64,000 nucleotides of DNA from Karalla daura. Taxonomy: Eukaryota; Chordata; Actinopteri; Chaetodontiformes; Leiognathidae. Below the pieces are notes generated by a model, which made no database searches, had not been told where the DNA came from, and was given only the letters and a program-made list of their open reading frames with translations. Shown here in pieces: positions 32,640 through 43,181 of the stretch (positions are counted from its first letter, which is position 1; every line of letters begins with the position of its first letter). Location: positions 24,205,116-24,269,115 of the forward strand of contig CM055198.1 of the NCBI GenBank assembly GCA_029224185.1, given 5' to 3'. The translations under genes were made by a program, and so were the position numbers.

Positions 32640-32860
32640 TTAAAGCACCCATCCATCATCTTCCCAGGACTGCACCTCCAGGGTGTTCCAGGGGTTCGAT
32701 GGAGATCTCCAGGCAGAGACAACATCCTGGGAAGGTTTCCAGTCCATCAGGTCTCCAGCTCCATATGAACAACTCTTCTTACTACACAACATCCTGAAGA
32801 CTAGCCTGAGCCCAGGCCTGAACCCAGGTCTCCTCTGTCTCCCGATGAGTAAATCTACAC
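32640..32860 (+). repeat. Possible fragment of the teleost dispersed repeat
   Basis: Phrases 'catcctgggaaggtttccag' followed by 'tccatcagg', and later 'cctgaacccaggtctcctc', resemble the start and end of the fish element seen at 18930. The middle is unrecognisable, so this may be a heavily decayed or deleted copy. Confidence 0.3.
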
Positions 32861-33494
32861 TAGTGACGTATATTCACATTCCCTCTCTGCTCACAAATCC
32901 AACAAATTGGACCCACTAGTCTTGTACTGGTCTCACTCATTCACTCACTCACTCGCCTATACTGTGTTGTGAAACCATCATTTACCTGTATTTAGATCAT
33001 TCTGATCTCTTTATGTGAATCAAGCCCCTCAGCTAACAGGATGTGCTAACAGACCCTGAGCGTGACCGCCACAGTAACACGGTGACCTTGAGTCAGTGAT
33101 CAGTCGTCTCCGATGATGCTCGACCTGCTGCTGAGACCTGGGACAGGCAGGTGGGGAGGACAGGACGAGGACAGGCCTCATCACACGGATGGTTTGAACA
33201 GACAGAGGAGAAACAGAAAAGTCTTTATGTGGACATTTCTCCTCTAGCTGGGGAGCAAACCATGGTTTCAGGTCAAACAAATACACCTCACATGAGCAAA
33301 CCCCACTCAAATAAAACAGGAAACATCATCACTTCTTGATAATTATATTATGATGATAAATATGCAGTAAATGTGTCACTTCAGTGTTCTTTTATATGTG
33401 TGTTTGAATCTTATTGTATGTTTTTTTTGCTTCATCTGCCTCATCATCTGTGAAGACATTAAGCAGCTGCATCCTGTTGTATTGACCTCTGCAG

Positions 33495-33548
33495 CCTGTG
33501 GAGGACATCTGAGCTCTCCACAGCCCAGCTCTCACATGTACGACAGTA
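33495..33548 (+). other. Candidate short exon, phase 1-1, unrecognised
   Basis: A strong acceptor (TATTGACCTCTGCAG) and a consensus donor (GTAAGT at 33549) bound 54 bases. One frame encodes CGGHLSSPQPSSHMYDS with one base left over at the 3' end and two at the 5' end, so the exon would be symmetric phase 1-1. A second frame is also open. The leading CGG-x-L recalls the start of CUB domains, but nothing after it fits that fold, so no family is assigned. Confidence 0.18.
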
Positions 33549-34189
33549 GTAAGTAGTACTAAGTACTAAGTGGACAACTGGAGGATCTCACAATGCAGAG
33601 GGACAAGGAAATGTGTGGTATGACTAGAAAAAGCCTCATAATAAGTAAAACTTAATGGAGTCACTTAGGATGATATTGTTGGTAGCCCTGAGCAGTGGGA
33701 ACGCTGGGATGAGCTGGAGGACTGAGCTGACCCACTTCCATCTGGTCCTGTTAAACATTTGCTTAGAGAAAGCACATCATGAAAGAGCCGAAGTCCACCT
33801 CCATTACACATCCTCCAGAGCTGCGGTCCAGAGCGGATGCTGCCAAGTTATCAGCCTTGGAAATGAAGATTCAACATTGAATTAATGAAAAGTCACAGTT
33901 TTAATGAAGAGAGCGTGTTAGACAACAGTGCAGTGAACCTGAGTGCAGACAGACAGGAGCTGAAGATTTCCCAAACGATCTACCTCTACAAACTACCAGA
34001 GCAAGAGATGTCAAAACACTTCTTGCTCTTGCTCTTATTCCAGTGCCACAAAATATATATATGTACATCTCTGGCTTCTAGGAGCTGATTTTCATATTGC
34101 AAAAAAAAAGAAACAAAGACAAAGACCAGCCAGTGTCAGCGAGGAGGAACATAATGGTGCTGGTTTCCAAACCTGCCCAGCGTGAACTG

Positions 34190-34510
34190 ATGCTGAAAAT
34201 GTGTTGAAATTATACATTTATGAGAGTTTTTTCTATGACATTTTATCTCTTTATGACAAAAGTTGTTTTACTTCGCAGCCTGACATTTTGCAGAGTGACA
34301 TACGGAGTAGATGATTTAACGGCGAGGAGGCAGCTTTATTATTTGTGCAGCTTTGTCAGATATGGCAGGTTTTATGCCAGCTCCCCAAATTTATTGGAAA
34401 GATTATAAATATTAATGACTTGGTCGTTTGTCATAAAGTTGATGTGGCCTGTGATGGATTTAAGCCACAAGCCAAACACAACCACATCAGAGTTTATAAG
34501 TCACTGGAGT
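34190..34510. other. Candidate conserved non-coding element
   Basis: Repeat-free, AT-rich block dense in HOX/CDX/homeodomain-like words: ATACATTTATGAG, CTTTATGACAAAAG, GATGATTTAACG, CAGCTTTATTATTTG, CAAATTTATTGG, GATTATAAATATTAATGAC, GTCATAAAG. Open frames are short and unrelated to any protein. Of all segments in the window, this and 37500-37830 look most like an ancient vertebrate enhancer; that is inference from texture. Confidence 0.35.
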
Positions 34511-34756
34511 TTGTTCTCTTCCTGATTTGCTGACCAGATCTTTGCTCTATTTCTTGGGAGAAAGTATGAAGATTTGCGAGGATTTGGAGGCGTCTTATAT
34601 AACTATTCACATTCACTCATCTCATCATTCATCTTCGACGCCAAACATTAATCAAAATTGACATAATTAGTCCATGACAAAAACCCTGTCATGCGTTAAA
34701 GTGGTTCGGATGTAGCTCCACAGCCTTTGCCTGTGTTTAGCACGTGTGACAGGAAT

Positions 34757-34764
34757 ATGCAAAT
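34757..34764 (+). promoter_or_regulatory. POU octamer motif
   Basis: Exact ATGCAAAT within AATATGCAAATGAG, an extended octamer context, about 250 bases past the candidate element at 34190-34510. Confidence 0.3.
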
Positions 34765-35269
34765 GAGCGCTGCCAGTGTCTCCAGTCACCTGCAGCCCAG
34801 TGGCACCACAAACATCTGCCACATCTTGTCCTCCATGACACCACAGTCACAGGGTGGTTAGTGAACCTGGTTATCTGTCGTAGTGATGGCGCTGTGAGCT
34901 GCCTGGACTGGAACATGAGCTGTGGCTGCAGCTCTGGACGTGTAGAGTACGCATACAGACACACACACAGGTCGGCTTGTTTCAACTCATTCTGCTGCTC
35001 AGGTGCAGCCGTCTCATGAACCTCCACTAACATGTGAAAGTAGCTGCTGTCTGTGGCCGCTCTACGGCTCCAGCGCAGCCTGTTGGGGAGGCTGATGTGG
35101 GTTGTGGAGATGCTGCAGCGTGTTTGTTGCAGGGACGATGGTGAAGACTTAAAACCACAGTCACGATTTACTGTATAACCTGACAGCAGCCACAGCCCAG
35201 GGGAGAGGCTGAGCAGGCCCAATGAAGATAAATAGCAAAGGGGAGCTTAAGTAGCTCCAGGTAAAGGCA

Positions 35270-35640
35270 AATACCACACAACTCTGTTATTTAGAAATTT
35301 AATTCATCTGCCTGGGGGAGAACTAGTTTGTCAAAATGAATAACATCTGCTACAGCCATAAATAAGAAAGGAGATTATCCTGTCCCAAACCTTTAGGTCC
35401 ACACTGATTCTCTGTGCAGCTCCACTGAGAAGTAATTTGAGCAAAGTCTCATTTGTGGCTGAAAGCTCTTATCAATTTTTCAGGCTTGTAATACATCGCT
35501 CAGTCACTGGTAATAGAGGACAACCCAGGCTGCACATTTTAATACCATCAGAGAGAAATAAGCAGCGTGCAGGGATCTCCAGGTGAATTATAGTTTGCAT
35601 CCAATAATGCTTCAATAGACTCATACAATTAAAACTAAGA
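35270..35640. other. Candidate enhancer-like block
   Basis: Repeat-free, AT-leaning sequence with AAATTTAATTCATC, AAAATGAATAAC, AGGAGATTATCC, AAGCTCTTATCAAT, GTGAATTATAG and CATCCAATAATGC. No coding signal. It may be a conserved non-coding element. Confidence 0.25.
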
Positions 35641-36113
35641 AGACCAGTGATTACACAACAGTGACCAAGTTGAAAACTGGTTCAGAACAGGGAGTATTCA
35701 ATCATGGCGTCTTCATGAAGTGATCATAGTGACATCATGGTGCCAGATGCTCTCTGTGTGTACGTATTCAGCCCTGATGTAGCCTGATGCTGATGATGGA
35801 CCAGGAACCATGGAGCAGCAAGCGAACAACAGCACAGTCTACAGCTTGGGCTCCTTTAGCACCATGATAACCCAGGTCAGCAGGAGACAGGTGTCCAGTG
35901 AAGCAGGGACATCCCAAAACTACATCTCACACTTCACTCACAGTCCATGGTAGTTTGTGCTACATAGCACAGTTTGTGCTAACATAGTCAATAGGTAGCA
36001 GCTGGACATTTTTGTCTTGCATCAGTTGAAATGTTTGAGTCCAGTTGAAGATGTGGTTAAAATCTGCTCCCTGTGGACATCAGGCCTCTCCTCTCCATCA
36101 TCTACCTCTGCAG

Positions 36114-36294
36114 ACCAAACTCCTCAGTGACTGGAGCAGCTGAGGAGGTTCCCCTGCTGCTCTGCATCTTTCCACCGTCTGTCAGAGAGGAGCAAAGCTG
36201 CTTTCAGAGGCAGGCACCAAAAGAAATCTGCTGGGAAAAAACGAACAAGCGTTTTGGAAATCCAACTTCAAAGTGCATACGGCATCAGCGCAGG
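36114..36294 (+). other. Candidate internal exon (60 codons), unrecognised
   Basis: A very good acceptor (CTCTCCTCTCCATCATCTAC then CTCTGCAG) precedes 181 bases that are open in exactly one frame for 60 full codons plus one leading base. A donor CGCAGG|GTGAGG follows, and the frame stops two codons into the would-be intron. The first part is hydrophobic/proline-containing (VPLLLCIFPPSV) and the second part is basic with four cysteines. No domain is recognised. This is the longest splice-bounded open segment I found, but it has no partner exons nearby that I can identify. Confidence 0.25.
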
Positions 36295-36398
36295 GTGAGG
36301 TAAACACAGCTCACTCCTTCATTAATTCATTCATTCATGCTGAGCTGAGGAACACGCAGAGCTCTCCTCAGCTCACCTGAACATCAGGTGCTGGTGCT

Positions 36399-36446
36399 CC
36401 ACCTGTCCACCTGTCCACCTGTCCACCTGTCCACCTGTCCACCTTT
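36399..36446. repeat. 8-bp tandem repeat (CCACCTGT)n
   Basis: Five perfect copies plus a variant CCACCTTT. Each copy contains a CACCTG E-box, the type bound by SNAIL/ZEB factors. Confidence 0.92.
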
Positions 36447-38479
36447 CCTTCATCTCCATCAGCCTTCTCTGTGTGTCACCATCTCCAGCATCTTCTCATG
36501 CTGTCCACAGTTTGGTCCACCACCATGTCAGAGCAGAAAGAGGGGAGCAGTTCTGTTGCAGACTGTCAGGGGACGCAGGTCCCAGTGGTGTTTGCTTCTG
36601 TTGGAACGATGTGAGAGGATGTACGTTACTGTCCCGCTCAGGGGAATTCATCTTCATCTGTGCCATAAACGCCTCGACATCCTCAATAGCAGAAGCTATT
36701 CACCATCAACCACACTGTCACTGACAATTACAGAACACTATTGCACATATAGCAGCACATGCAGCAGCTCCCTCTGACTGGTGGGCTTAAATTAGAGTCA
36801 GATGAAGGCTTTGTCGATGTCAGGTTCACTCGCTCTTCAGAAGAGTTCAGAGCTTCTCCTCCTTCAGAACGAAATGCATCATTTTGTTATGTTATCTCAG
36901 ACATAACCAGAGCCTCCGCTCTTTGTGTGAGCTCTGTCTGGAGTTCAGGGCTCGTACCACCTGCATTTTTATTTGATTGCTCCTGGTTTGAAAGGAGGTC
37001 TCCCGGGTGAGTCTCTGCCCCTCACCGTGTCCAGGCTGGAGCTGAAGCTGCGTAGCGGGGGGGCCGGGCTGCCTCTGAGTCTTTGTTCATCCATGGCTCT
37101 CTGACATGTGCTGCAGTGAAAAGTTGCTTTTCCCTGGAAAAATCAGGGGTAGACAGGCGAAAAAACCTTTCAGGGTCATAAATTATGGAGCTGATGCCGT
37201 TTAATTGTATGTCTTCATTTTTATTGATGTGGACGTGAATAATTCAGGGATGCTGGGGTCCTGCACGGGTGTTGTAGGTCTTTTAGTTGTGTGAAAACGC
37301 AGACAATGGAGAAGGATAGTGTGCAGACTGGCTTCACACAGATTTGTTTGTGTGTCAGGGGCGAGAAGAGCAGGAGAAAAGGAAGGAGGAGGAGAAGGAT
37401 GGATGATAAAAGGAGAGAAGTGGCCTGTAACCACTGCAGCCAGTCACACATCTCACTGTAGATACACTTCAGTGGAGGCAAGCCCCAGCATCGTGTTACT
37501 TCACAGTCATTTGCAGCATTTATCACTTTCATATGTTACATAAAAAAATAACTATAGTTCATGAGATTAAAAGCAACATAATTTATTCAAAGCTCTCAAC
37601 CGCACAAGCTTAATACAGAAGAAGAATTATTCATCCGGGGTGAAGATATACAGGCCCATTATGTAGATTACAACAAACTGGAGCAGAAATTACAACAACA
37701 ACATACATTTAGGTGCTAATTTATGCCCTAATATAAAAGAACAAGGCAATAAAGCCTGTAATTTCAAGTGGAGTTGATTCAGCGTTATGGCCATGTTGGG
37801 CCCTGTTTGTGTTGCCATTAAATATGGCTGTGTTACAGTCTGAGGTGTTTCTAAGCTTTGGGTCTCCCTCTGCTGACACAGACAGGCTGGACAGAGCAAC
37901 TCTCACTGCAACAAATGCAGTGGAGCAGGTAGATGGGCGTGTGCGTGGTGCAGCCGTCCTGTGGTGTGCAGAGTAAAACAGAGAATTTATCCATCCGCAG
38001 CCTCGGGAAACGTCCTGCTGCATCTTCAAGATGCTAAAGCCGAGTCCAGGACTTCTTCCTGTGGCGCCTTCATGTTATTTCTTATTGTCCTATGTTTACG
38101 AGGAGGGGGCGATGCGGTGGTCTGAGCCGTGCCCGGGTCTATCAGGACTCAGGAGAAAATCACGTACGATAGAGCAGCTTCCCCTCAGGTGTCACTGGGA
38201 AAGAATGTTAATCAGGTTTTCAGAGGAAGGGAAAGACAGATATTTGGCAATGTTTTATTTCAGCCAATTAATCTTTTTTTTATTATTTCAATCCCCAACT
38301 TGTGCTTAAAAGAAGAGGGAGTTGGAGGGAGTTGGAACGCTGAAAGGCTGAGCCTTCATTTCAAAAGAGACAAGAGGGAGACTGTGTCTGCAGAAGCTTC
38401 CTGGTCAAGGTCAGCGGGACAATGAAGCGCCTGAAGGGAGCTGACGGACGTGGCACAGAGCAGGGCGGAGAGGAGAGGC

Positions 38480-38483
<4 letters not shown>
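36447..38483. other. Mostly unique non-coding stretch
   Basis: No gene recognised. A candidate conserved element lies at 37500-37830. Frames up to 129 codons around 36.4-37.0 kb show no known motif. Confidence 0.5.
37500..37830. other. Candidate conserved non-coding element
   Basis: Repeat-free AT-rich block with CATTTATCACTTTCATATG, AACATAATTTATTCAAAG, GAATTATTCATCC, CATTATGTAGATTACAAC, GTGCTAATTTATGCCC, CAATAAAGCCTGTAATTTC and GCCATTAAATATGG. The density of homeodomain-like sites, the lack of slippage repeats and the absence of coding frames resemble deeply conserved enhancers. Conservation itself is untested. Confidence 0.35.

Positions 38484-38544
<61 letters not shown>
38484..38544. repeat. 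(GA)n microsatellite, long
   Basis: About 30 uninterrupted GA units. The surrounding 38.45-38.95 kb is also purine-rich. A potential H-DNA triplex site. Confidence 0.97.
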
Positions 38545-38548
<4 letters not shown>

Positions 38549-40843
38549 GACGGGACTTCAGGAGGATACATGAGTAGTGACATGAAGTAGAAAGGAGACG
38601 AGCTATGGTGGATGAGGAGAGGTGACAGAAGTGGAGATAACAGGAGATGGGAGGGGAACTGAGGAACGAGGAGTCGCTGAAAATCACACATGGCATTGAA
38701 GGGAGGGTTCACAGGAAAATCAAGGACAGAGGGAAAAACAAAGTAGAAGATGCAAGAGTGAAAAAGAGAGGAGAAGTTGGGAAAATCAGAGAAACTACAC
38801 GCAGGAGTAACAGAGGAGAGGAGAGAGAGACAGTTGAAGGGAGATGGACAGAGGAATGTGCAGCTGCTGTGTTCCTCTCCTTCATGCGGGTGTCAGACCA
38901 GAGACAGAGAGAGGAGAGATGCTCGGGGCGGAGGAGAGCCAGGGAGGATGCTGAGAGGGGAGTGGAGGAGATCTTAAGGCTGCCTCTCTTTCTTTCTGGC
39001 CTGTCTCCTCACACTCTGCTTCTGTCACCGTCCTTGAAGCAGACTGGGAACGTTCAGTGTTGGTGAGGAGAGACAAAAGACCAAACACACACACACACAC
39101 TCACACACACACACACTCACATATGCTGTGTGCCCTCACTATACACTGTGCTGTGTGAGTGGGGAGCGTCCCAGCTCACGTCAGCACGCTGACACGTGTT
39201 GCAGGAGATGCTCCGACACAAGCCCTGCGTTTGTGTGTCATTCCTTTTGTTCTGTCCTTTTTTGTCTTCTCTCAGAGCTTTTATTATCTCCATCTTCTCT
39301 GGTCCTTTCCCAGATTGCCTCTCTCTTCTCTCTACTTTATCTCCTCTGTCATTTTCACTTGGATCTTCACCTAAAACAAATCCTTTATCTTCCAAACCGA
39401 GATTTTCTCTCTATCCCTCTTTCCCTTGACATGGCTTTTGTCCTGCTGCAGATCTATTCATCTTAGGTCTATGGAAAGCCCACACGAGGACACTCGTCAA
39501 AGCAGATTAGCCGTTTGTCATGTGGATAGCGATGTTTCTTCTGTTATTGTCTGTTTCCTATAGTGCCAGCCACCCACAGACAGGGTGAAGTACAAGGAAC
39601 TACTGTCAGTGAATCACAGACGAGCATTTAGAAACAGCAATACAAGGGAAACACTTGCTGTTATTTATTTATTTCAGCTTTATTTAGCCTGGCAAGTGAA
39701 TAATTTGTAATTTCAAAGGAAGCATTAGAAATCAAAGGAAACGCCGCCATGTTGTTGTGTAAGCATACTTAAATGCCAACACGCAGCTCAAGGACAAGTG
39801 TTGCAGCTTCTGAGGAGTAGAACGTGCAGCTGGAGACAGCTAACATGCTAACATGCTAACATGCTTCTGATGCTGAGCAGTGCTGCTGTTTGTCCACCCC
39901 GGGGCCTCAGCACTGACTTTGGATGTTAACTTTCAGCATGTCTGTGGTGTTGTGGCTCTCCAACATCATCGTCAGACTCTTCCACTCCTGACGGCTTCCA
40001 CAGCCTCGCCAGCCTCGGCTCTAGTTCATGTTCAGTGTTGATGGAGCAAATGATGGCATGTCGATGAAAGTAAAAGCTGGTAAGTTTCATAAGAAAAGCT
40101 GCTGTTGGTGCTTGAGCCTCCTCTATGTGGCTGGAGGGACTCTAATGCGGAGCAGGTGCTGCAGGCCAGGCTGAGCCTTCAGCCCGGCTTCAAAACTCAG
40201 AAGGTTTCACACGTTTGCCTTGATTGTATTGCGACAAACTACAAAATGTCACTGCCATGCCACACATTTCTACATCAGTCTGTGTGAGATCTTCGATTTA
40301 TACTAGAGAAACCCCAGAGATCAGTGGCCTTCCACTGTGCTCACCATCATTAAATCCCATGGAAACATCTCCTCAGTGTTCACCGCCCTGAAGTGTTCAT
40401 CTCATCCTGTCCTTTTCATCACATTTACCACTGTATGTTGACCATATGATATTCAAACCTTTACACTGTGAACAGAGCAGGTTTCTGGCATGAAAACCTG
40501 CTTCAAGATGCTTTTCTGCTTTCTTCATCCCAGAACATGAACATGTGGGTGGTCTGGAGTGAGTTGTACTATCTGTCAAACTTACTGCAGACCAAAACTT
40601 TGTGGATAAGTTTTGAAAGAGTTAAAGCTGCAAGGAATGACTAGGAAGTCACTGAGGCACCAAGGGTTACAGCACATTGTCAGTTGATGCCATAGATTTC
40701 TGATCGATTATTCTCTCTGATTATTGATTCATCAGCAGCATCCAGAGGGCAGCGTAAGGACGCTGCAGCTGAAAATGGTGTTAAACGTTTACTGCAACCT
40801 CTGTGTAGCAGCATACATCTTCATTTTCAGCCAGAAAGCTGCA

Positions 40844-40845
<2 letters not shown>
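38545..40845. other. Non-coding stretch, no gene recognised
   Basis: Purine-rich to 38.95 kb, then a short (CA)n (39085), pyrimidine-rich 39240-39430, and unique DNA. A YY1-type word in reverse orientation (GCCGCCATGTTG, 39743-39754) and a three-copy CTAACATG repeat (39840-39863) occur. Confidence 0.5.
39085..39117. repeat. (CA)n microsatellite, interrupted
   Basis: About 16 dinucleotides with two TC breaks. Confidence 0.93.

Positions 40846-40927
<82 letters not shown>
40846..40927. repeat. (TG)n microsatellite, long
   Basis: About 41 uninterrupted TG units, among the longest pure arrays in the window. Confidence 0.98.
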
Positions 40928-40928
<1 letters not shown>

Positions 40929-41766
40929 AAGCTATTACTAGATGAGTTGATAGGTGTAATGGCTCTGCTAGTACATCAGACTGATTGAAATGAAAATAGA
41001 TGGAAGCTGTCGGAGAGGTTGAAAGTCAGAGAGTTGGATAAATCACTGCTTCCATGGGAAAAGCTTCATGTCATTTCATACTTTTTTTCACACTTACTTT
41101 TTTGAAGAAGAACAAGAATTTGTTTGATGATATGCAAGTATTTACTCCTTTAGTCTCAGTAACGAAAAGCTTCTTAAAAATACTTTCAGAGCTGTAATCC
41201 AGCACTCATGAAGCAGTACATGCAGAGCTTTAGAGAGGGAGCTGGACGTACTGTCCAGACGTGCTACAGCTGTGCTCCGTCCTGTCCTTGACCGACTCCT
41301 CTGCTGATTTACAGCCCAGGATTAGGACTAACACACTCTCAGAGAAGTGGTGATGAAAACTGGTTTGGGTCTTGGCCACTAAAGTCATTTTGAAAAGCAA
41401 GCTCTGATGTTGGTGCGTGGAGTGAGTTAGCCACACTGGGTTCCTCCCAGTAACTCCCAGTAAGGAAACTGAGGCTGTGTCACTTCAGGCCAACGCTCCA
41501 GATGTTAGGAGGTCATTACATGGTTCAACATGGACCCAAGAGTCAATTTGTTGACCTAATCTCTTCACTGACATGTGTAAACATCTGCTCAGGCTCTAGC
41601 AGACTCCTCCATGATGGTTGGATATGGAGTGGCTAATCCCAGTTTGACTCATTCCACAGGAACTGGGTGCACTGGTAACAGAAGTAGCAGGTGAAGGTTT
41701 GAAGGAACCAGAGGTTCTGATGGAGCACAGTTCTATAACAGCCGTGGCTCTGCTGGGGGTTTGACG
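40928..41766. other. Non-coding stretch, no gene recognised
   Basis: Unique-looking sequence with no array, RNA gene or splice-bounded open segment that I can support. Confidence 0.5.
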
Positions 41767-41779
41767 TGATGATGATGAT

Positions 41780-41858
<79 letters not shown>

Positions 41859-41875
41859 TTGTGTGCATGTGTGTA
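41767..41875. repeat. (GAT)n-(GT)n compound microsatellite
   Basis: Four GAT units followed by about 37 GT units, then an interrupted GCGTTTGTGTGCATGTGTG tail. Confidence 0.97.
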
Positions 41876-41989
41876 GCTGCTCTTCAGTCGGTGCCTACCA
41901 CACACAGCCACTCAGCCACGGTTCCTCCCAGTGTCTGATGGGGAGCCAGGCTGCCAGGTGACTGTCTGCAGGGTCACACGTCCCCTCGG

Positions 41990-41990
<1 letters not shown>

Positions 41991-42050
<60 letters not shown>
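41991..42050. repeat. (CA)n microsatellite
   Basis: About 30 dinucleotides with a single TA break. It lies 115 bases from a (GT)n array of similar length in the opposite sense, so the two could pair as a long inverted repeat. Confidence 0.97.
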
Positions 42051-42053
<3 letters not shown>

Positions 42054-43079
42054 GAGACAGGAGCTGAAGCGAGTCTGAAAAGACAGAGACACTCTAGCTT
42101 TTAATCTGTGACTTGAACAACTTAACAACTAATTGATATTTTAAGATGAATAATGACAAAACTCGATCGCTGTGATTTCTTGAGTCAAGATCATTTTTCT
42201 TTTAAGGTGTTTTTTTTATCTGTGGCATCAAGCATCATTTAAAGAAGCTTATCTGTGACTAAAAATTCAAAGGGAAGGTACAAAAAATCTGAAGCTTATA
42301 CATCTACAAGGATGCAGCTGTAAGGCCCTGAAGACGAGCACCTTTGATGACGTGAGCTTTAATCTCTAGCTGAGAGTGAACAAGATCACAACAGAAACAA
42401 TCGATGGTGCTGCGGCTCAGCTGGTTCAGTCCAGAACACATGCTGATTAACATCACAGGTACAGTGGGAGCGTAAAATGTGTAGGAACCATGCTACCGGG
42501 TTCACGTGTTGGACTGGACTTCATCCAGACAAACAGGAGCTTCCTGTTCATTCTCCCATCTAAAGCACCAGCAATCACAGGACCTGGTGGAGAACCACCT
42601 CTTAAATGGATTCAGTGGATTAAGGTGTCTGCCTCTATAAAATATCAGGAGGGAGAGTAATTGTTTGTCAGATTTGTTTAGCGCGTCCACTCCTCTTAAT
42701 AAAGTGTAACTCTGTGCATGTTGCCCGTTCACACGATGTGGATTTGATCCGTGTCACTGCCTCCGTCACATCCTCGGACCGAGGTCCGGTTTAGAGGCCG
42801 CGAGGCTCAAACAACTCGACTGGACACAGGCCGACCCCCGGCACCACATGTCACAGTGTGTCACAGCCTCTGAAGAGCTGTCCAAGCTGTCCTAACCCTA
42901 ACCCTAACCCTCTGGAGGGGCCGTGCAGCGGGACGCTATGAGCTGGTGACGTCCTGCAGACTCCAACCTGAACACTCTGAATGGAACCTCAACGTGTTCA
43001 TCTCCTCTGGAAGGCTGCTCACATGACATGTTTTTCAGCAAATTCTTTAAAGTCTCAAGTGTGAATTCTTAAAAGGCTT
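42051..43079. other. Non-coding stretch with short telomere-like block
   Basis: Unique DNA; 42.76-42.96 kb is more G+C- and CpG-rich and contains the telomere-like block. No gene recognised. Confidence 0.5.
42891..42910 (-). repeat. Short interstitial telomere-like repeat
   Basis: CCCTAA x 3.3 with no mismatch, the vertebrate telomere hexamer in C-strand orientation, opposite to the block at 28189. It lies in a local G+C-rich segment. Confidence 0.75.
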
Positions 43080-43080
43080 G

Positions 43081-43181
43081 GTGGGAGGGAGGGGAGGACA
43101 GGCTGAGTCGGAGCAGGATGGGGGGAGGGAGGGAGGGAGGGATGGAGGGAGGGAGGGAGGGAGGGAGGGAGGGGGGGAGGA
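43081..43181. repeat. (GGGA)n tetranucleotide array
   Basis: GGGA units from 43083 to 43096 and again, after a 24-base gap, from 43120 to 43181 with one GATG break and a G7 run. The + strand is purine-only apart from the break. Potential G-quadruplex or triplex. Confidence 0.95.

Larger units (their letters stand above)
30976..36398. other. Mostly unique, enhancer-like non-coding stretch
   Basis: The longest stretch without a tandem array apart from a small CATCTT repeat. No gene recognised. AT-rich and motif-dense blocks at 32200-32340, 34190-34510 and 35270-35640 are listed separately. Two good splice-bounded segments (33495-33548 and 36114-36294) are listed as exon candidates. A 17-bp near-duplicate (AGTTTGTGCTA[A]CATAG) occurs twice at 35952-35989. 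Confidence 0.5.

Noticed and set aside
33495..33548. CUB-domain exon
   Set aside because: Only the CGG-x-L start fits; the SPNYP-type segment and spacing expected of CUB domains are missing, so only an unnamed exon candidate is reported.
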